The notes beneath the pieces were generated by a model that was not told the origin of the DNA, searched no databases, and saw only the letters and a program-made list of their open reading frames with translations. DNA of 64,000 nt from the NCBI RefSeq assembly GCF_001182785.1, contig NZ_CP012101.1, forward strand, positions 248,001 through 312,000, in the 5' to 3' direction. The DNA is from Bacillus thuringiensis. Its GTDB lineage: Bacteria > Bacillota > Bacilli > Bacillales > Bacillaceae_G. A program made the position numbers and the translations under genes. Below are positions 47,975 to 55,631 of the stretch, piece after piece (position 1 is the first letter of the stretch; each line of letters starts with the position of its first letter).

Positions 47975-48033
47975 GAGGACACCAATTTTTAAAACAGTTA
48001 TTACAGCTGTCTTAAGAAATGGTGTCCTCTTTT
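47975..48033 (+). terminator. Hairpin terminator between two small genes
   Basis: GAGGACACCA (47975-47984) pairs with TGGTGTCCTC (48020-48029), with an inner imperfect cagttattacagctg stem, and is followed by TTTTATTTT. Confidence 0.6.
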
Positions 48034-48056
48034 ATTTTGAAAGGGGGGATGGGGAA

Positions 48057-48194
48057 ATGAAGTCACTAAGAGATCAGCTATGTGAATGGAAAAAGCAATC
48101 AAAACAAGTTAAAAAGAAAAATAAGAAAAAACGAAAAGAGAAATTAAGCGCTCGTGAAATTGAAGATTTAATGGGGAGGAATAGATTTTGTTAG
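48057..48194 (+). CDS. Small basic phage-type protein (45 residues)
   Basis: MKSLRDQLCEWKKQSKQVKK, then a Lys-rich stretch, and the ending LSAREIEDLMGRNRFC. The strong site AAGGGGGGATGGGG precedes the ATG. Short Lys-rich proteins of this kind with an L-S-A-R-E-I-E-D-L-M-G end are common upstream of ArpU genes in Bacillus prophages, as here. The role is unknown. Confidence 0.6.
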   Translation: MKSLRDQLCEWKKQSKQVKKKNKKKRKEKLSAREIEDLMGRNRFC

Positions 48195-48254
48195 GAACGT
48201 AGACGTTGGACGTTAAGACAAAAGTAATTTAATAATACAAAGGAGTGGTCATAC

Positions 48255-48719
48255 ATAACTAAACAATTATCTTTCTTTCTAAAAATCGATAGAGAAGCAA
48301 CACAAGAGGAATTAGAAAGCGTGTTGGAAAGTGTACGTATACATAGACAATTTGGGATGATGCGTAAAGAAATGAAAATCTCTCTTTCTTATGAAATGCG
48401 TGAGCACGTTCCTACACATGCAGTTGGTAAGCCATTAGAAGATGTTTCCATGACAAATATTCAACAAAGTAAACAAGAAGAATGCCTTGAAAGAATATCA
48501 TTACGTATTGATCAGTTTATAAATCCATTAGGAAACGGGCATGTAGGAATTATCCAAAGGGATAATATTTATAAATGTTATTTAGAAGAAGAGGATGTAT
48601 GTAGTTATATGTTTTATAACGAAATTGAAATGTAAGAGCGTACTTATAGACGTTAGAAGTCCAAAGCTTTTTATAAGCTCGCTTTTGTACTTGGATTAGA
48701 AGTTTACGAGAGAGAATGA
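48255..48719 (+). pseudogene. ArpU-family phage regulator gene, inactivated
   Basis: Reads KQLSFFLKIDREATQEELES, a middle with MTNIQQSKQEECLERISLRI, VCSYMFYNEIEM and, after two in-frame stops (near 48634 and 48660), KSKAFYKLAFVLGLEVYERE. The opening LSFF and the ending Y-KLK-KAFYKLA are typical of ArpU proteins (late phage transcription regulators of about 140 residues). No ATG is found at the expected start (tgg tca tac ata act aaa), though the site AAAGGAGTGG is there. Confidence 0.65.
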
Positions 48720-49260
48720 AGGTAATGGATAATGAAATTTTTCAGTCGATACATGATCCAAAGGAAATAAAGCAGCTAAAAGAGTATTATAAGGAGAAGA
48801 GTGTACGAAATTATATTTTATTCATTATGGGCATTAATATGGATCTCAGAATATCAAATATTTTGAAATTGAAAGTAGGGGATGTCAGAGGCAGTCATAT
48901 CTTTATGAGGGAAAAGAAAACAGGGAAACAGAAACGAATACAAATTACTGCAGCTCTTAGAAGCGAACTTAGTTGGTTTATTGAAGAAAGAGAAGACAAT
49001 GAGTATTTATTACAAAGTGGACAATGTAGGAGTCGTAGCGTGACATATAAGATAGTAAACGGAGCAGCATCAGAGTTTGGATCAGATGAAATAGACACAC
49101 ATACGTTGAGAAAGACGTACGGGTATCACATGTACATGCAAGCCAAAAATGTATTACTCATGGAAATATTCAATCTCTCGTCATAGAAGGTCACGTTACG
49201 TTATATAGGTGTAAACTAAGATGTAATGGATAAAGCAATGACTAGGTTTAAAATCTAAGC
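48716..49260 (+). pseudogene. Phage integrase-type tyrosine recombinase, C-terminally damaged
   Basis: The main frame has LRISNILKLKVGDVRGSHIF (box I Arg), KKTGKQKRIQIT and THTLRKTYGYHMYMQ (the His-x-x-Arg of box II). After 49186 the frame is lost, but VTLRYIGVN with the catalytic Tyr can still be read near 49195 in another frame, followed by MDKAMTRFKI. ArpU followed by an integrase of this short type is a usual prophage order, so this is a prophage remnant. Confidence 0.75.
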
Positions 49261-49463
49261 ATTGCTTTTTAAAAAAATCTATACAGTCACTCATAAATTG
49301 CGTACTGTGCAATTCAAAAGAGAAAGTTAAATGAATTTAATAATATCAAGGGATTCAGCGAAGTGCTCAGTTAAATGCAATATAAGATATGTGTAACTGA
49401 CAAGCATAAAATGATGAGATTCTGTATAGTAGTTAAATATACTTAATATGAGGTGATGATGGA

Positions 49464-49709
49464 TTGGCTTGCGAAGAGCTACTGTGTGAATTGGTTGAGT
49501 ATAAAATGTTGCAGGGCGAAAAACCGAATCTTTTAAGGATAAATCCAAATTATTATAGAATGATATTAGAGGACTTGGCTTATCCAGAGTGGCTAATTAG
49601 AAAAAAACAAAAGGCAAAAGAGCATGAGTTATTAGGGATTAGAGTGCAAATAACAGAGCAAATTGAAAAATTTGAAATGAGAATAGTGAAAAAGTTGGCA
49701 GAGTCTTGA
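49464..49709 (+). CDS. Unknown 81-residue protein
   Basis: ELLCELVEYKMLQGEKPNLL, then LEDLAYPEWLIRKKQKAKEH and an amphipathic C-terminal helix. It may start at TTG 49464, behind GAGGTGATGATGGA. Short helical proteins like this occur in phage and plasmid regions; no family is recognised. The stretch 49710-49904 holds nothing else. Confidence 0.4.
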   Translation: MACEELLCELVEYKMLQGEKPNLLRINPNYYRMILEDLAYPEWLIRKKQKAKEHELLGIRVQITEQIEKFEMRIVKKLAES

Positions 49710-49940
49710 CTGTTTCTTGGCAGAAAATGTGCCGGTTATTTTTGAATTTCCGTGTTATAGTTGTATTGTGAGAAGTGGCGGAAAACACACCTCATACAGA
49801 TTTTCTGTATTTTTCCTAAACGACCTATAGTGACGGCATATAAAATCCGAAACCAGATTTTGATGGTACCAGGTTGAATGTAACCGTTGAAAAAAGAATA
49901 TCCTTGAAGTGACCCCTAAAAGTTAGACACGGTTATTTCA

Positions 49941-50738
49941 TTAGGCAGCTTGATAAAAGTGAGTCCGGTATTGTACCGGGCTCATTTTTAATTTTGCCTT
50001 AATCCGTTTCGTATTATAATAATCTATATATTTTTCTAATTCTATTTTAAAGTGCTCTACATTTTCAAATTCTTTTATGTAGAGGAACTCCGACTTCATA
50101 ATCCCAAAGAAATTTTCTATTACTGCGTTGTCGTAACAGTTTCCTTTTCGAGACATACTCTGGACGATAGCTCTTGATTCAAGTGTCCGGACGTACTGTC
50201 TCATTTGATAATGCCATCCTTGATCCGAATGCATCAGTAGCTGGTGGGTTTCGGGTAAACGTTCCAATGCTTTCTCTAACATGTCTGAAACAAGCGAATA
50301 CGTCGGTCTAGAACCAATTGTATAGGTAATAATTTCACCATTATACAAATCTAATACAGGTGATACATACAGTTTTTCTCCAAACAATTTAAACTCTGTG
50401 ATGTCTGTTACCCACTTTTGATTCGGTGCATCTGTATGAAAATTACGCTCTAAAATATTAGGTGCAATTCTACCGACTTTTCCTTTATAGGATTTATATT
50501 TCTTCATACGCACAACACACTTTAACCCAAGCTCTTTCATAATGCGCTGAACCTTCTTGTGGTTCACTTTCTGGCCACGATTCGTTAATTCATCACGAAT
50601 GCGACGGTAACCATAACGACCTTCATTTTCCTCATAAATCGCTTTAATCTCAGCTTTCAAATCGGCATCTACATCTGGACGATTCATTTTCTTTACTAAA
50701 TCATAATACGTGCTTCGAGGAATAGTAGCTAGCTCCAC
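49941..50738 (-). CDS. IS3-family transposase OrfB, copy 2
   Basis: 265 residues, the same as copy 1 except for a few changes (for example GEKLYVSP for GEELYVSP). The DDE residues in WVTDITEF, MHSDQGWHY and ENFFGIMKSE are all present. Because its orfA is broken, a functional OrfAB fusion cannot be made from this copy. Confidence 0.85.
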   Translation of the reverse strand: MELATIPRSTYYDLVKKMNRPDVDADLKAEIKAIYEENEGRYGYRRIRDELTNRGQKVNHKKVQRIMKELGLKCVVRMKKYKSYKGKVGRIAPNILERNFHTDAPNQKWVTDITEFKLFGEKLYVSPVLDLYNGEIITYTIGSRPTYSLVSDMLEKALERLPETHQLLMHSDQGWHYQMRQYVRTLESRAIVQSMSRKGNCYDNAVIENFFGIMKSEFLYIKEFENVEHFKIELEKYIDYYNTKRIKAKLKMSPVQYRTHFYQAA

Positions 50739-50776
50739 GAGTGCCTTGACCGAATATTTATGCCTTAATTCATAGA

Positions 50777-51260
50777 CTACTTGCGCTTTGTCTTGTTTTG
50801 TGATTTTTCCTTGTTTTGAACTAAGGCATTTAACTTTTTTAAGTACTCATTTTCCATCTCAAGCTGTTTAATGCGTGCTTCAAGTGCTTCGACTGACCCT
50901 TCAGTTAAAGGTTGTTTTAATTGTTTATTTGAATCTTTTTTCATGGACGGACGCCCCTTTTTCTTAGATTGAAGAGCATCAATTCCTTGTGTTTCGAGCT
51001 GTTTTTTCCAAACAGAAATCGTTGAAGGGGCAGGAATATTAAAGATAGCTGCCGTCTTAAATAAGGACATACCGTTTTCAATCATAAAGTTTAGTACGTC
51101 TAAGAAAAGCTTCCAGACCATTCTGTTTATATTGGTTTACCCAATTCAAAATGATTGTGTCACTTATACCGAGCGATCTACCCAGTTCTCGATAACTTTC
51201 ATTTCCGTTCAAATAACGTAGAACGATTTGTATTTTTTCATCAGCTGTAAATTTAGCCAT
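50777..51260 (-). pseudogene. IS3-family orfA, broken by a 35-bp deletion
   Basis: The N-terminal part (MAKFTADEKIQIVLRYLNGN to about NGLEAFLRR) and the C-terminal part (LDVLNFMIENGMSLFKTAAI to the end) are in different frames. Compared with copy 1, 35 bp are missing between acgtcta and agaaaagcttcc, which removes part of the linker and shifts the frame. Confidence 0.85.
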
Positions 51261-51397
51261 AGAAAAACTGCACCTCCAATTGTTAGACTGTGTCTAACAA
51301 TTGGGGTGCAGTTCACAATAAAGTCCTATACATACATATATCATTGTATGAGATAAATCTTAACGAATTATTTCGTAAAAAAACCAGTTACGGGATC

Positions 51398-51778
51398 TCA
51401 ATGATTATTAGGTTTATTATTATCGCGATGGAAGGTTATATTTTTTTTGCAGATACATTTTTTTGTCCAGTAGCATTCTTTCTCAAAGCGAATACATTTT
51501 GTAACACATTTACGCTGTCTCACGCGAACACGCTTTGTAACAAACGTACATTTTTTTTCGCGAATGCGTTTTGTTACAAATGTCCATTTCTTTATACGAG
51601 TACATTTTGATACAAACGTCCATTTCTTTACATGATTACATTTGGTTTTCGGGCATCTACAGCTTTCTTTTGAGGAACAATCTTCATCGCAATCAAATTG
51701 ACAGGGATCCTGATGTAAAAAATCTTCCATTCCTGCACTTTTTAGTTCCTCAACTGCTTTTTGAATATCACGTTGCAT
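51398..51778 (-). CDS. Cys/Lys-rich protein with tandem 12-residue repeats
   Basis: A 126-residue protein of no family that I recognise. Residues 1-25 form an amphipathic helix (IQKAVEELKSAGMEDFLHQD). Residues about 26-50 are Cys-rich (six Cys). Then come five 12-residue units: KKWTFVSKCTRI, KKWTFVTKRIRE, KKCTFVTKRVRV, RQRKCVTKCIRF and EKECYWTKKCIC. The alternation of Thr, aromatic, Val and basic residues suggests stacked beta strands, with Cys for cross-linking. About 13 Cys and a very high positive charge suggest a spore-coat or crystal-associated structural protein (inference). The AGAGGGG site lies 7 nt before the ATG. A sporulation promoter is not clear. Confidence 0.6.
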   Translation of the reverse strand: MQRDIQKAVEELKSAGMEDFLHQDPCQFDCDEDCSSKESCRCPKTKCNHVKKWTFVSKCTRIKKWTFVTKRIREKKCTFVTKRVRVRQRKCVTKCIRFEKECYWTKKCICKKNITFHRDNNKPNNH

Positions 51779-52635
51779 AGAAATTTCCCCTCTTTCTATT
51801 TAGGATTTACATAACTATGATGTGAGAATAAGGCACTAAAAGTTTAGGACAGGAGTTTATATGTGAAAAAATGAATAAAATTTATGTCATGAAAAGAGAA
51901 CAGAAATTTAAACGTGTGATGTAGCAAAATAATAATTTTGAGAGAGATTTTTTCCATATGAATCTTTTGCTCATTAATTGAAGTGAACTCCGGAAACAGT
52001 CGGTTTTCAAGTAATTGTACAAAAAAAGACACCCAAAGGTGCCTTCCTCCGACTTGAAGACCCTAATTTTTAAGCCTGTTTTGAATGTGTTCTTTTATTG
52101 TATATTTAGAGGATATTAAGGGATTTGATGCGAAATTAAGGAAATTAAAGAAATGAAAGTAAATCTTAATAAATCGATTAAGGTGAACATGGTATTTCTT
52201 TTTCACTATCTATATAAAAGCCAAAAGTATGATTTTTTTGGGATTAATATTATATGAAGTTTCATCCTCATACAACGAATCAACAATTACATCTAAAAAC
52301 AAGAAAAAGACACCCACTTGATTGTCTTTTTCTGATTTAAATTACTTTTATTTAGCCCTATTTTAAACTTAAATAAAGCTTGTTTATTCTTACTCTCTAT
52401 ATAAGGAACAAGGTTGTATTTGCCAAAAATTTTTTCGGCTGGTTTTTAACTTTCGCTAAGCCGAATAGGGGCAAGTTGCTTGAATTGGATTAGCAATTGT
52501 ACCAGCCGAATTGCTTTTTCTGTTCAAAGTACAATTCCTTTTTCATATAGTCAATGCTATGTGGAGTTTCGCCTTTACATGATGAGCCAGCACTTACACC
52601 CAAAAACAGGGGGAAGGATAATTTCAAGGTTTAAT
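51779..52635. other. Intergenic region with conserved tail of the small coiled-coil locus
   Basis: No gene is supported. A terminator-like repeat, aaaaagacaccca...tgtctttttc, lies at about 52300-52331. From about 52475 to 52635 the sequence is recognisably like 5060-5206 (attagcaatt, ttcaaagta, tatgtggagtt), so the duplicated block around the small coiled-coil gene includes its 3' region. Confidence 0.4.
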
Positions 52636-52851
52636 TTAGTATTTATTTTTTTGAGTAGATTTTCTCCAATCATGAAAAGATGTTGGAAATCCAGAAATCC
52701 GATTTTGTTTTGCAACAATTGTTTTTTTATTCGAGTTTTTTTCTTCAAGAGATGTCAGCTTTAATTGTAATTTTTCTAACTGTTCTTTCAATTCTTGGTG
52801 TTCTATCTTCAAATCTGTAAGTAAACGTAGCATCATATCTGAATTATTCAT
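52636..52851 (-). CDS. Small coiled-coil protein, sigma-K-type promoter, copy 2
   Basis: 71 residues, about 80% identical to copy 1 by eye: NNSDMMLRLLTDLKIEHQEL, then the coiled-coil region EQLEKLQLKLTSLEEKNSNK, and the tail GFPTSFHDWRKSTQKNKY. The ATG at 52851 has GAGGAGGC upstream. The promoter matches sigma-K exactly. No collagen gene is next to it now; IS240 begins 100 bp beyond its promoter and may have removed one (inference). The function is unknown; a spore-surface role is suggested by timing and by the neighbours of the other copies. Confidence 0.6.
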   Translation of the reverse strand: MNNSDMMLRLLTDLKIEHQELKEQLEKLQLKLTSLEEKNSNKKTIVAKQNRISGFPTSFHDWRKSTQKNKY

Positions 52852-52881
52852 AAATAGCCTCCTCGTTATCACAGCATAAAA

Positions 52882-52909
52882 TAGAATATGTAAATCACAC
52901 ATTTACTGT
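52882..52909 (-). promoter_or_regulatory. Sigma-K-type promoter of the small coiled-coil gene (copy 2)
   Basis: Minus strand: AC, 17 nt, CATATTCTA (consensus CATANNNTA). The same spacing is seen as at copy 1, while the spacer has diverged, so the promoter elements are the conserved part. Confidence 0.5.
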
Positions 52910-53001
52910 GACAAAAGCCTCCTCTTTGTATATGAATGTCTTATTTATTATGTGGGATTAATATAAAGTATTTTATCGGCAGCAAAAAAAAGCAAAATTT
53001 T

Positions 53002-53811
53002 GGTTCTGCTGCAAAGTTTAAAAAAAGTATACATAGGTCGATACATTAGGGATAGAATTTAAGCCATCATCATTAACTGTTGTAATTCCTGGTATGCCGA
53101 AAAGGCGAAGTCTTGTGAAAAACTTCGCCTTCGTTTGTAAAGGGCATGAATGGTTTCGATTCCTTTGATTGTACGTGAAGCATGGCGGAGGTTTTGAAAT
53201 CCTGCGGATTTGACAAAACGTCGCTTGATATGTCTATGATCTTGTTCGATGAGATTATTGAAATGCTTAACAGTACAATGTTTCGTATGCACATAAAAAC
53301 CATTATTTTTCAGTTTTTTGAGCGCACAAAGTAGAGCTGGAGCCTTGTCTGTTGTGAGAACTGTTGGTTCTCCAAAAGCTTTCACTAACCTTTTCATAAA
53401 CATATAAGCGGCTTGATGTTCCCTTGTTTTACGAAGTTGAATATCCAAGGTGTATCCTTTTCGATCAATCGCACGATAAAGATAACACCACTCTCCTTTG
53501 ACTTTGATGTAGGTTTCATCTAAATGCCATGCGAAATGTGCTGATTTATTTTTCTTCTTCCAAATTTGATAGATCAAATTGCCATATTCATGCACCCAAC
53601 GCATAATGGTTGTAGGATGAACCGATATTCCACGTTCTCTCAAAAGTTCAGATACATCTCGATAACTTAAAGAAAAACGACAGTAGTAGCCGACGGCTAC
53701 CAAAATAATATCTTTCTTGAACTGTTTTCCTTTAAAATATCTCATGCATCATGCTCCTCGAATCATTTTTCTTACATTTTAATTTCGTTTAGAAAACTTT
53801 GCAACAGAACC
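53002..53811 (-). mobile_element. IS240 (IS6 family) insertion sequence
   Basis: 810 bp with inverted ends ggttctgctgcaaagttt (53002) and, inverted, ggttctgttgcaaagttt (ending 53811). It holds one transposase gene. It is inserted into a Tn3-type transposase gene whose remainder lies to the right. The left part of that gene is absent, so a deletion took place, and no 8-bp repeats are seen (aaaatttt left, cttgtccg right). Confidence 0.85.
53059..53745 (-). CDS. IS240 transposase (IS6 family)
   Basis: A 228-residue DDE transposase: KGKQFKKDIILVAVGYYCRF at the N-terminus, helix-turn-helix near VHPTTIMRWVHEYG, then D in WHLDETYIKVKGEW, D in VLTTDKAPALL and E in NNLIEQDHRHIKRR. Length and motifs are those of IS240/IS26-type enzymes. 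It is intact and could also act on the shortened copy at 17330. Confidence 0.92.
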   Translation of the reverse strand: MRYFKGKQFKKDIILVAVGYYCRFSLSYRDVSELLRERGISVHPTTIMRWVHEYGNLIYQIWKKKNKSAHFAWHLDETYIKVKGEWCYLYRAIDRKGYTLDIQLRKTREHQAAYMFMKRLVKAFGEPTVLTTDKAPALLCALKKLKNNGFYVHTKHCTVKHFNNLIEQDHRHIKRRFVKSAGFQNLRHASRTIKGIETIHALYKRRRSFSQDFAFSAYQELQQLMMMA

Positions 53812-54553
53812 CTTGTCCGTTTTCTAATGGTAATGCGAGCTTTTGAATAAATTGAATGCGGTCTAATATTTTATGAAAAATTTTAAGTGAAACCGTTCCA
53901 GGTGGTTTTCTTAACCAGGATAAATTCGTAATATGTTTGTCGGCAGACTTTGTTAATAGCTGGTCTAATTGTAAAAGTTGTTGTGGAGATAACGCTTTTG
54001 TTAACTTTTTAAACGTTTGCCTTTCTGCACGTTCACATACTGCCCAAACTAAATGTTCTATGGCATACATGGCAGGAAGAAGGATTTTTCTTTTTCGCAT
54101 TTCTTGTATTAAAAGATCAACCAAAATTAGGCCTTTCTCGGTGCCCATAGCAGTTGGAAGAAGCCAATTTGCTAATTCTCGATATTCTCGTAAGGTAAAA
54201 GAACGGAATCCAAAATGTTTTCGAATTTTGCTGATGTGTTCTCTCCTTGTTGTATCGCGAATTTTCGCATAATTATGTATAGCTGCAGGCACGATTCCTA
54301 ATCTTTTTGCAAGTAACGAAACAAGAAAATCGGGTATTTTTTCTCCAGAAGCGAATGGTCGACCAGGAAATCGTAAATAGGCCAATTGAACCGCAAAACC
54401 TAATTGATTCGTTGCGCCACGTTGCTGACGGATGATTTGTATATCTTCTTCAGATAATGTGTAGTATCGTATCCGCTCTCGTTCACTCATCTGTTCTGAT
54501 AATTCATAAAAGTATTCTCGTTGTGCTTGAGTAAGAACCTCTCTCGTCGCCAT
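53812..54553 (-). pseudogene. Tn3-family transposase TnpA, N-terminal fragment
   Basis: About 245 residues of the N-terminal DUF4158 domain of Tn3-type TnpA: MATREVLTQAQREYFYELSE, then RQQRGATNQLGFAVQLAYLR and FLVSLLAKRLGIVPAAIHNY. The frame is cut by IS240 at residue about 248; TnpA proteins have about 980 residues, so the catalytic part is lost. The resolvase gene lies 12 bp upstream in the same direction, as in Tn3 relatives with a tnpR-tnpA operon. Confidence 0.9.
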
Positions 54554-54565
54554 CTGAATTTCCTC

Positions 54566-55117
54566 CTATTTCTGTAAATAACGATACACTGTTGTACGAG
54601 AAATCTTTAATATTTGCGCAATATCTTTAATGGGGGTTTTCTTAGACACGAGTGTTTGTATCATTTGTTGTTCTTTTTCTCCTAATTTTTCAGGTCTTCC
54701 ACCAAAACGTCCCCGAGCCCTTGCAGCAATTCGTCCCGCTTCTGTCCGTTCACGAATGAGGTTTCTTTCAAATTCTGCAAAAGAAGCAAATAAGTGAAAC
54801 ATTAATTGTCCTGTAGCGCTAGAGCGATCCATCGTGATATTTTCTTGTACACTATAGAAACTAACGCCCTGTTCATTTAATTCATTTACAATTTGGATAA
54901 GATGATGCATCGTTCTCCCTAAACGATCAAGTCGCCAGACTACAAGAGAATCACCAGGTCTCACATATTGAAGAGCTTTTTCAAGGCCGGGCCTTTTTCC
55001 AGCGATGCCACTCAACTTATCTTCAAATATTTCATCACATCCATACGCCTTTAAAGCATCTATTTGTAAATCCAAATTTTGAACTACAGTTGATACACGA
55101 ACATAACCAATTTTCAA
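54566..55117 (-). CDS. tnpR: Tn3-family resolvase TnpR
   Basis: A 183-residue serine recombinase. The catalytic Ser is in KIGYVRVSTVVQNLDLQID (about residue 9). SLVVWRLDRLGRTMHHLIQI and LFASFAEFERNLIRERTEAG are the standard Tn3/gamma-delta resolvase motifs, and the C-terminal helix-turn-helix is PIKDIAQILKISRTTVYRYL. It is intact and is followed directly by the tnpA fragment. A res site is expected in 55118-55260, but the subsites cannot be assigned by eye. Confidence 0.9.
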   Translation of the reverse strand: MKIGYVRVSTVVQNLDLQIDALKAYGCDEIFEDKLSGIAGKRPGLEKALQYVRPGDSLVVWRLDRLGRTMHHLIQIVNELNEQGVSFYSVQENITMDRSSATGQLMFHLFASFAEFERNLIRERTEAGRIAARARGRFGGRPEKLGEKEQQMIQTLVSKKTPIKDIAQILKISRTTVYRYLQK

Positions 55118-55557
55118 TTTGTAGTCTCTCCCTGTTTAATAATTTAATTTTAGATGGATATCTGAACATACATAATTGTACACTGTTTATGGACACAGGT
55201 AAAATGCCCATAATTCGGGTTTCCCTAGAAAAAGTAAAATAAGTCCAATACATGTTCGGATTTATTTTCTACAATTTCTTTCAATGACGAATAATTAGAT
55301 ATCTACAACACTCTATTTCGTATCCCTCTCTTTTTTCGAGGAATGGGAAGAAACATCCAAGTGTGAATTTTGTTCATATAAAAGTGAATGCATCTTTCCT
55401 CACCCTTAAAAACAACAAAAAAATTGCTCTACAGAAATCTGAGGCTTTAATAAGTACATGCAATACATAAAGAGAAGGTTTAAAAGATTAATACCCTTAC
55501 TAAAAATAATGGACTTATTTGTAGAAACATTGTTACAGGAATACATAGGGGCATTAC
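55118..55557. other. Region between resolvase and cry operon
   Basis: It holds the presumed res site next to tnpR (55118-55260, AT-rich with degenerate repeats) and then about 300 bp of AT-rich leader DNA of the cry operon. No ORF is supported. Confidence 0.35.
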
Positions 55558-55587
55558 GAATATATAAAAAGGCACCTGGCATATACT
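55558..55587 (+). promoter_or_regulatory. Possible sporulation (sigma-E-type) promoter of cry
   Basis: GAATATATA at 55558-55566 and CATATACTT starting at 55580 resemble the sigma-E -35 (ATA-rich) and -10 (CATAcanT) elements, with a spacing of about 14-15 nt. The -10 lies inside a small inverted repeat (ggcacct...aggtgtc). Sigma-E and sigma-K drive most cry genes, but this site is only a candidate. Confidence 0.35.
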
Positions 55588-55631
55588 TGTTAGGTGTCTT
55601 AAGAATAAGGACTATATAAGGAGTGAAAAAG

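Larger units (their letters stand above)
49905..51315 (-). mobile_element. IS3-family (IS150-like) insertion sequence, copy 2 (orfA damaged)
   Basis: 1411 bp with the same ends as copy 1 (tgaagtgacccctaaaag ... ggggtgcagttca). It is 35 bp shorter because of one deletion in orfA near 51101. No target duplication is visible (cct left, caa right). Confidence 0.85.

Noticed and set aside
53812..55260. Tn4430 itself
   Set aside because: Tn4430 uses a TnpI tyrosine recombinase; here the recombinase is a serine resolvase next to tnpA, so this is another Tn3 relative.
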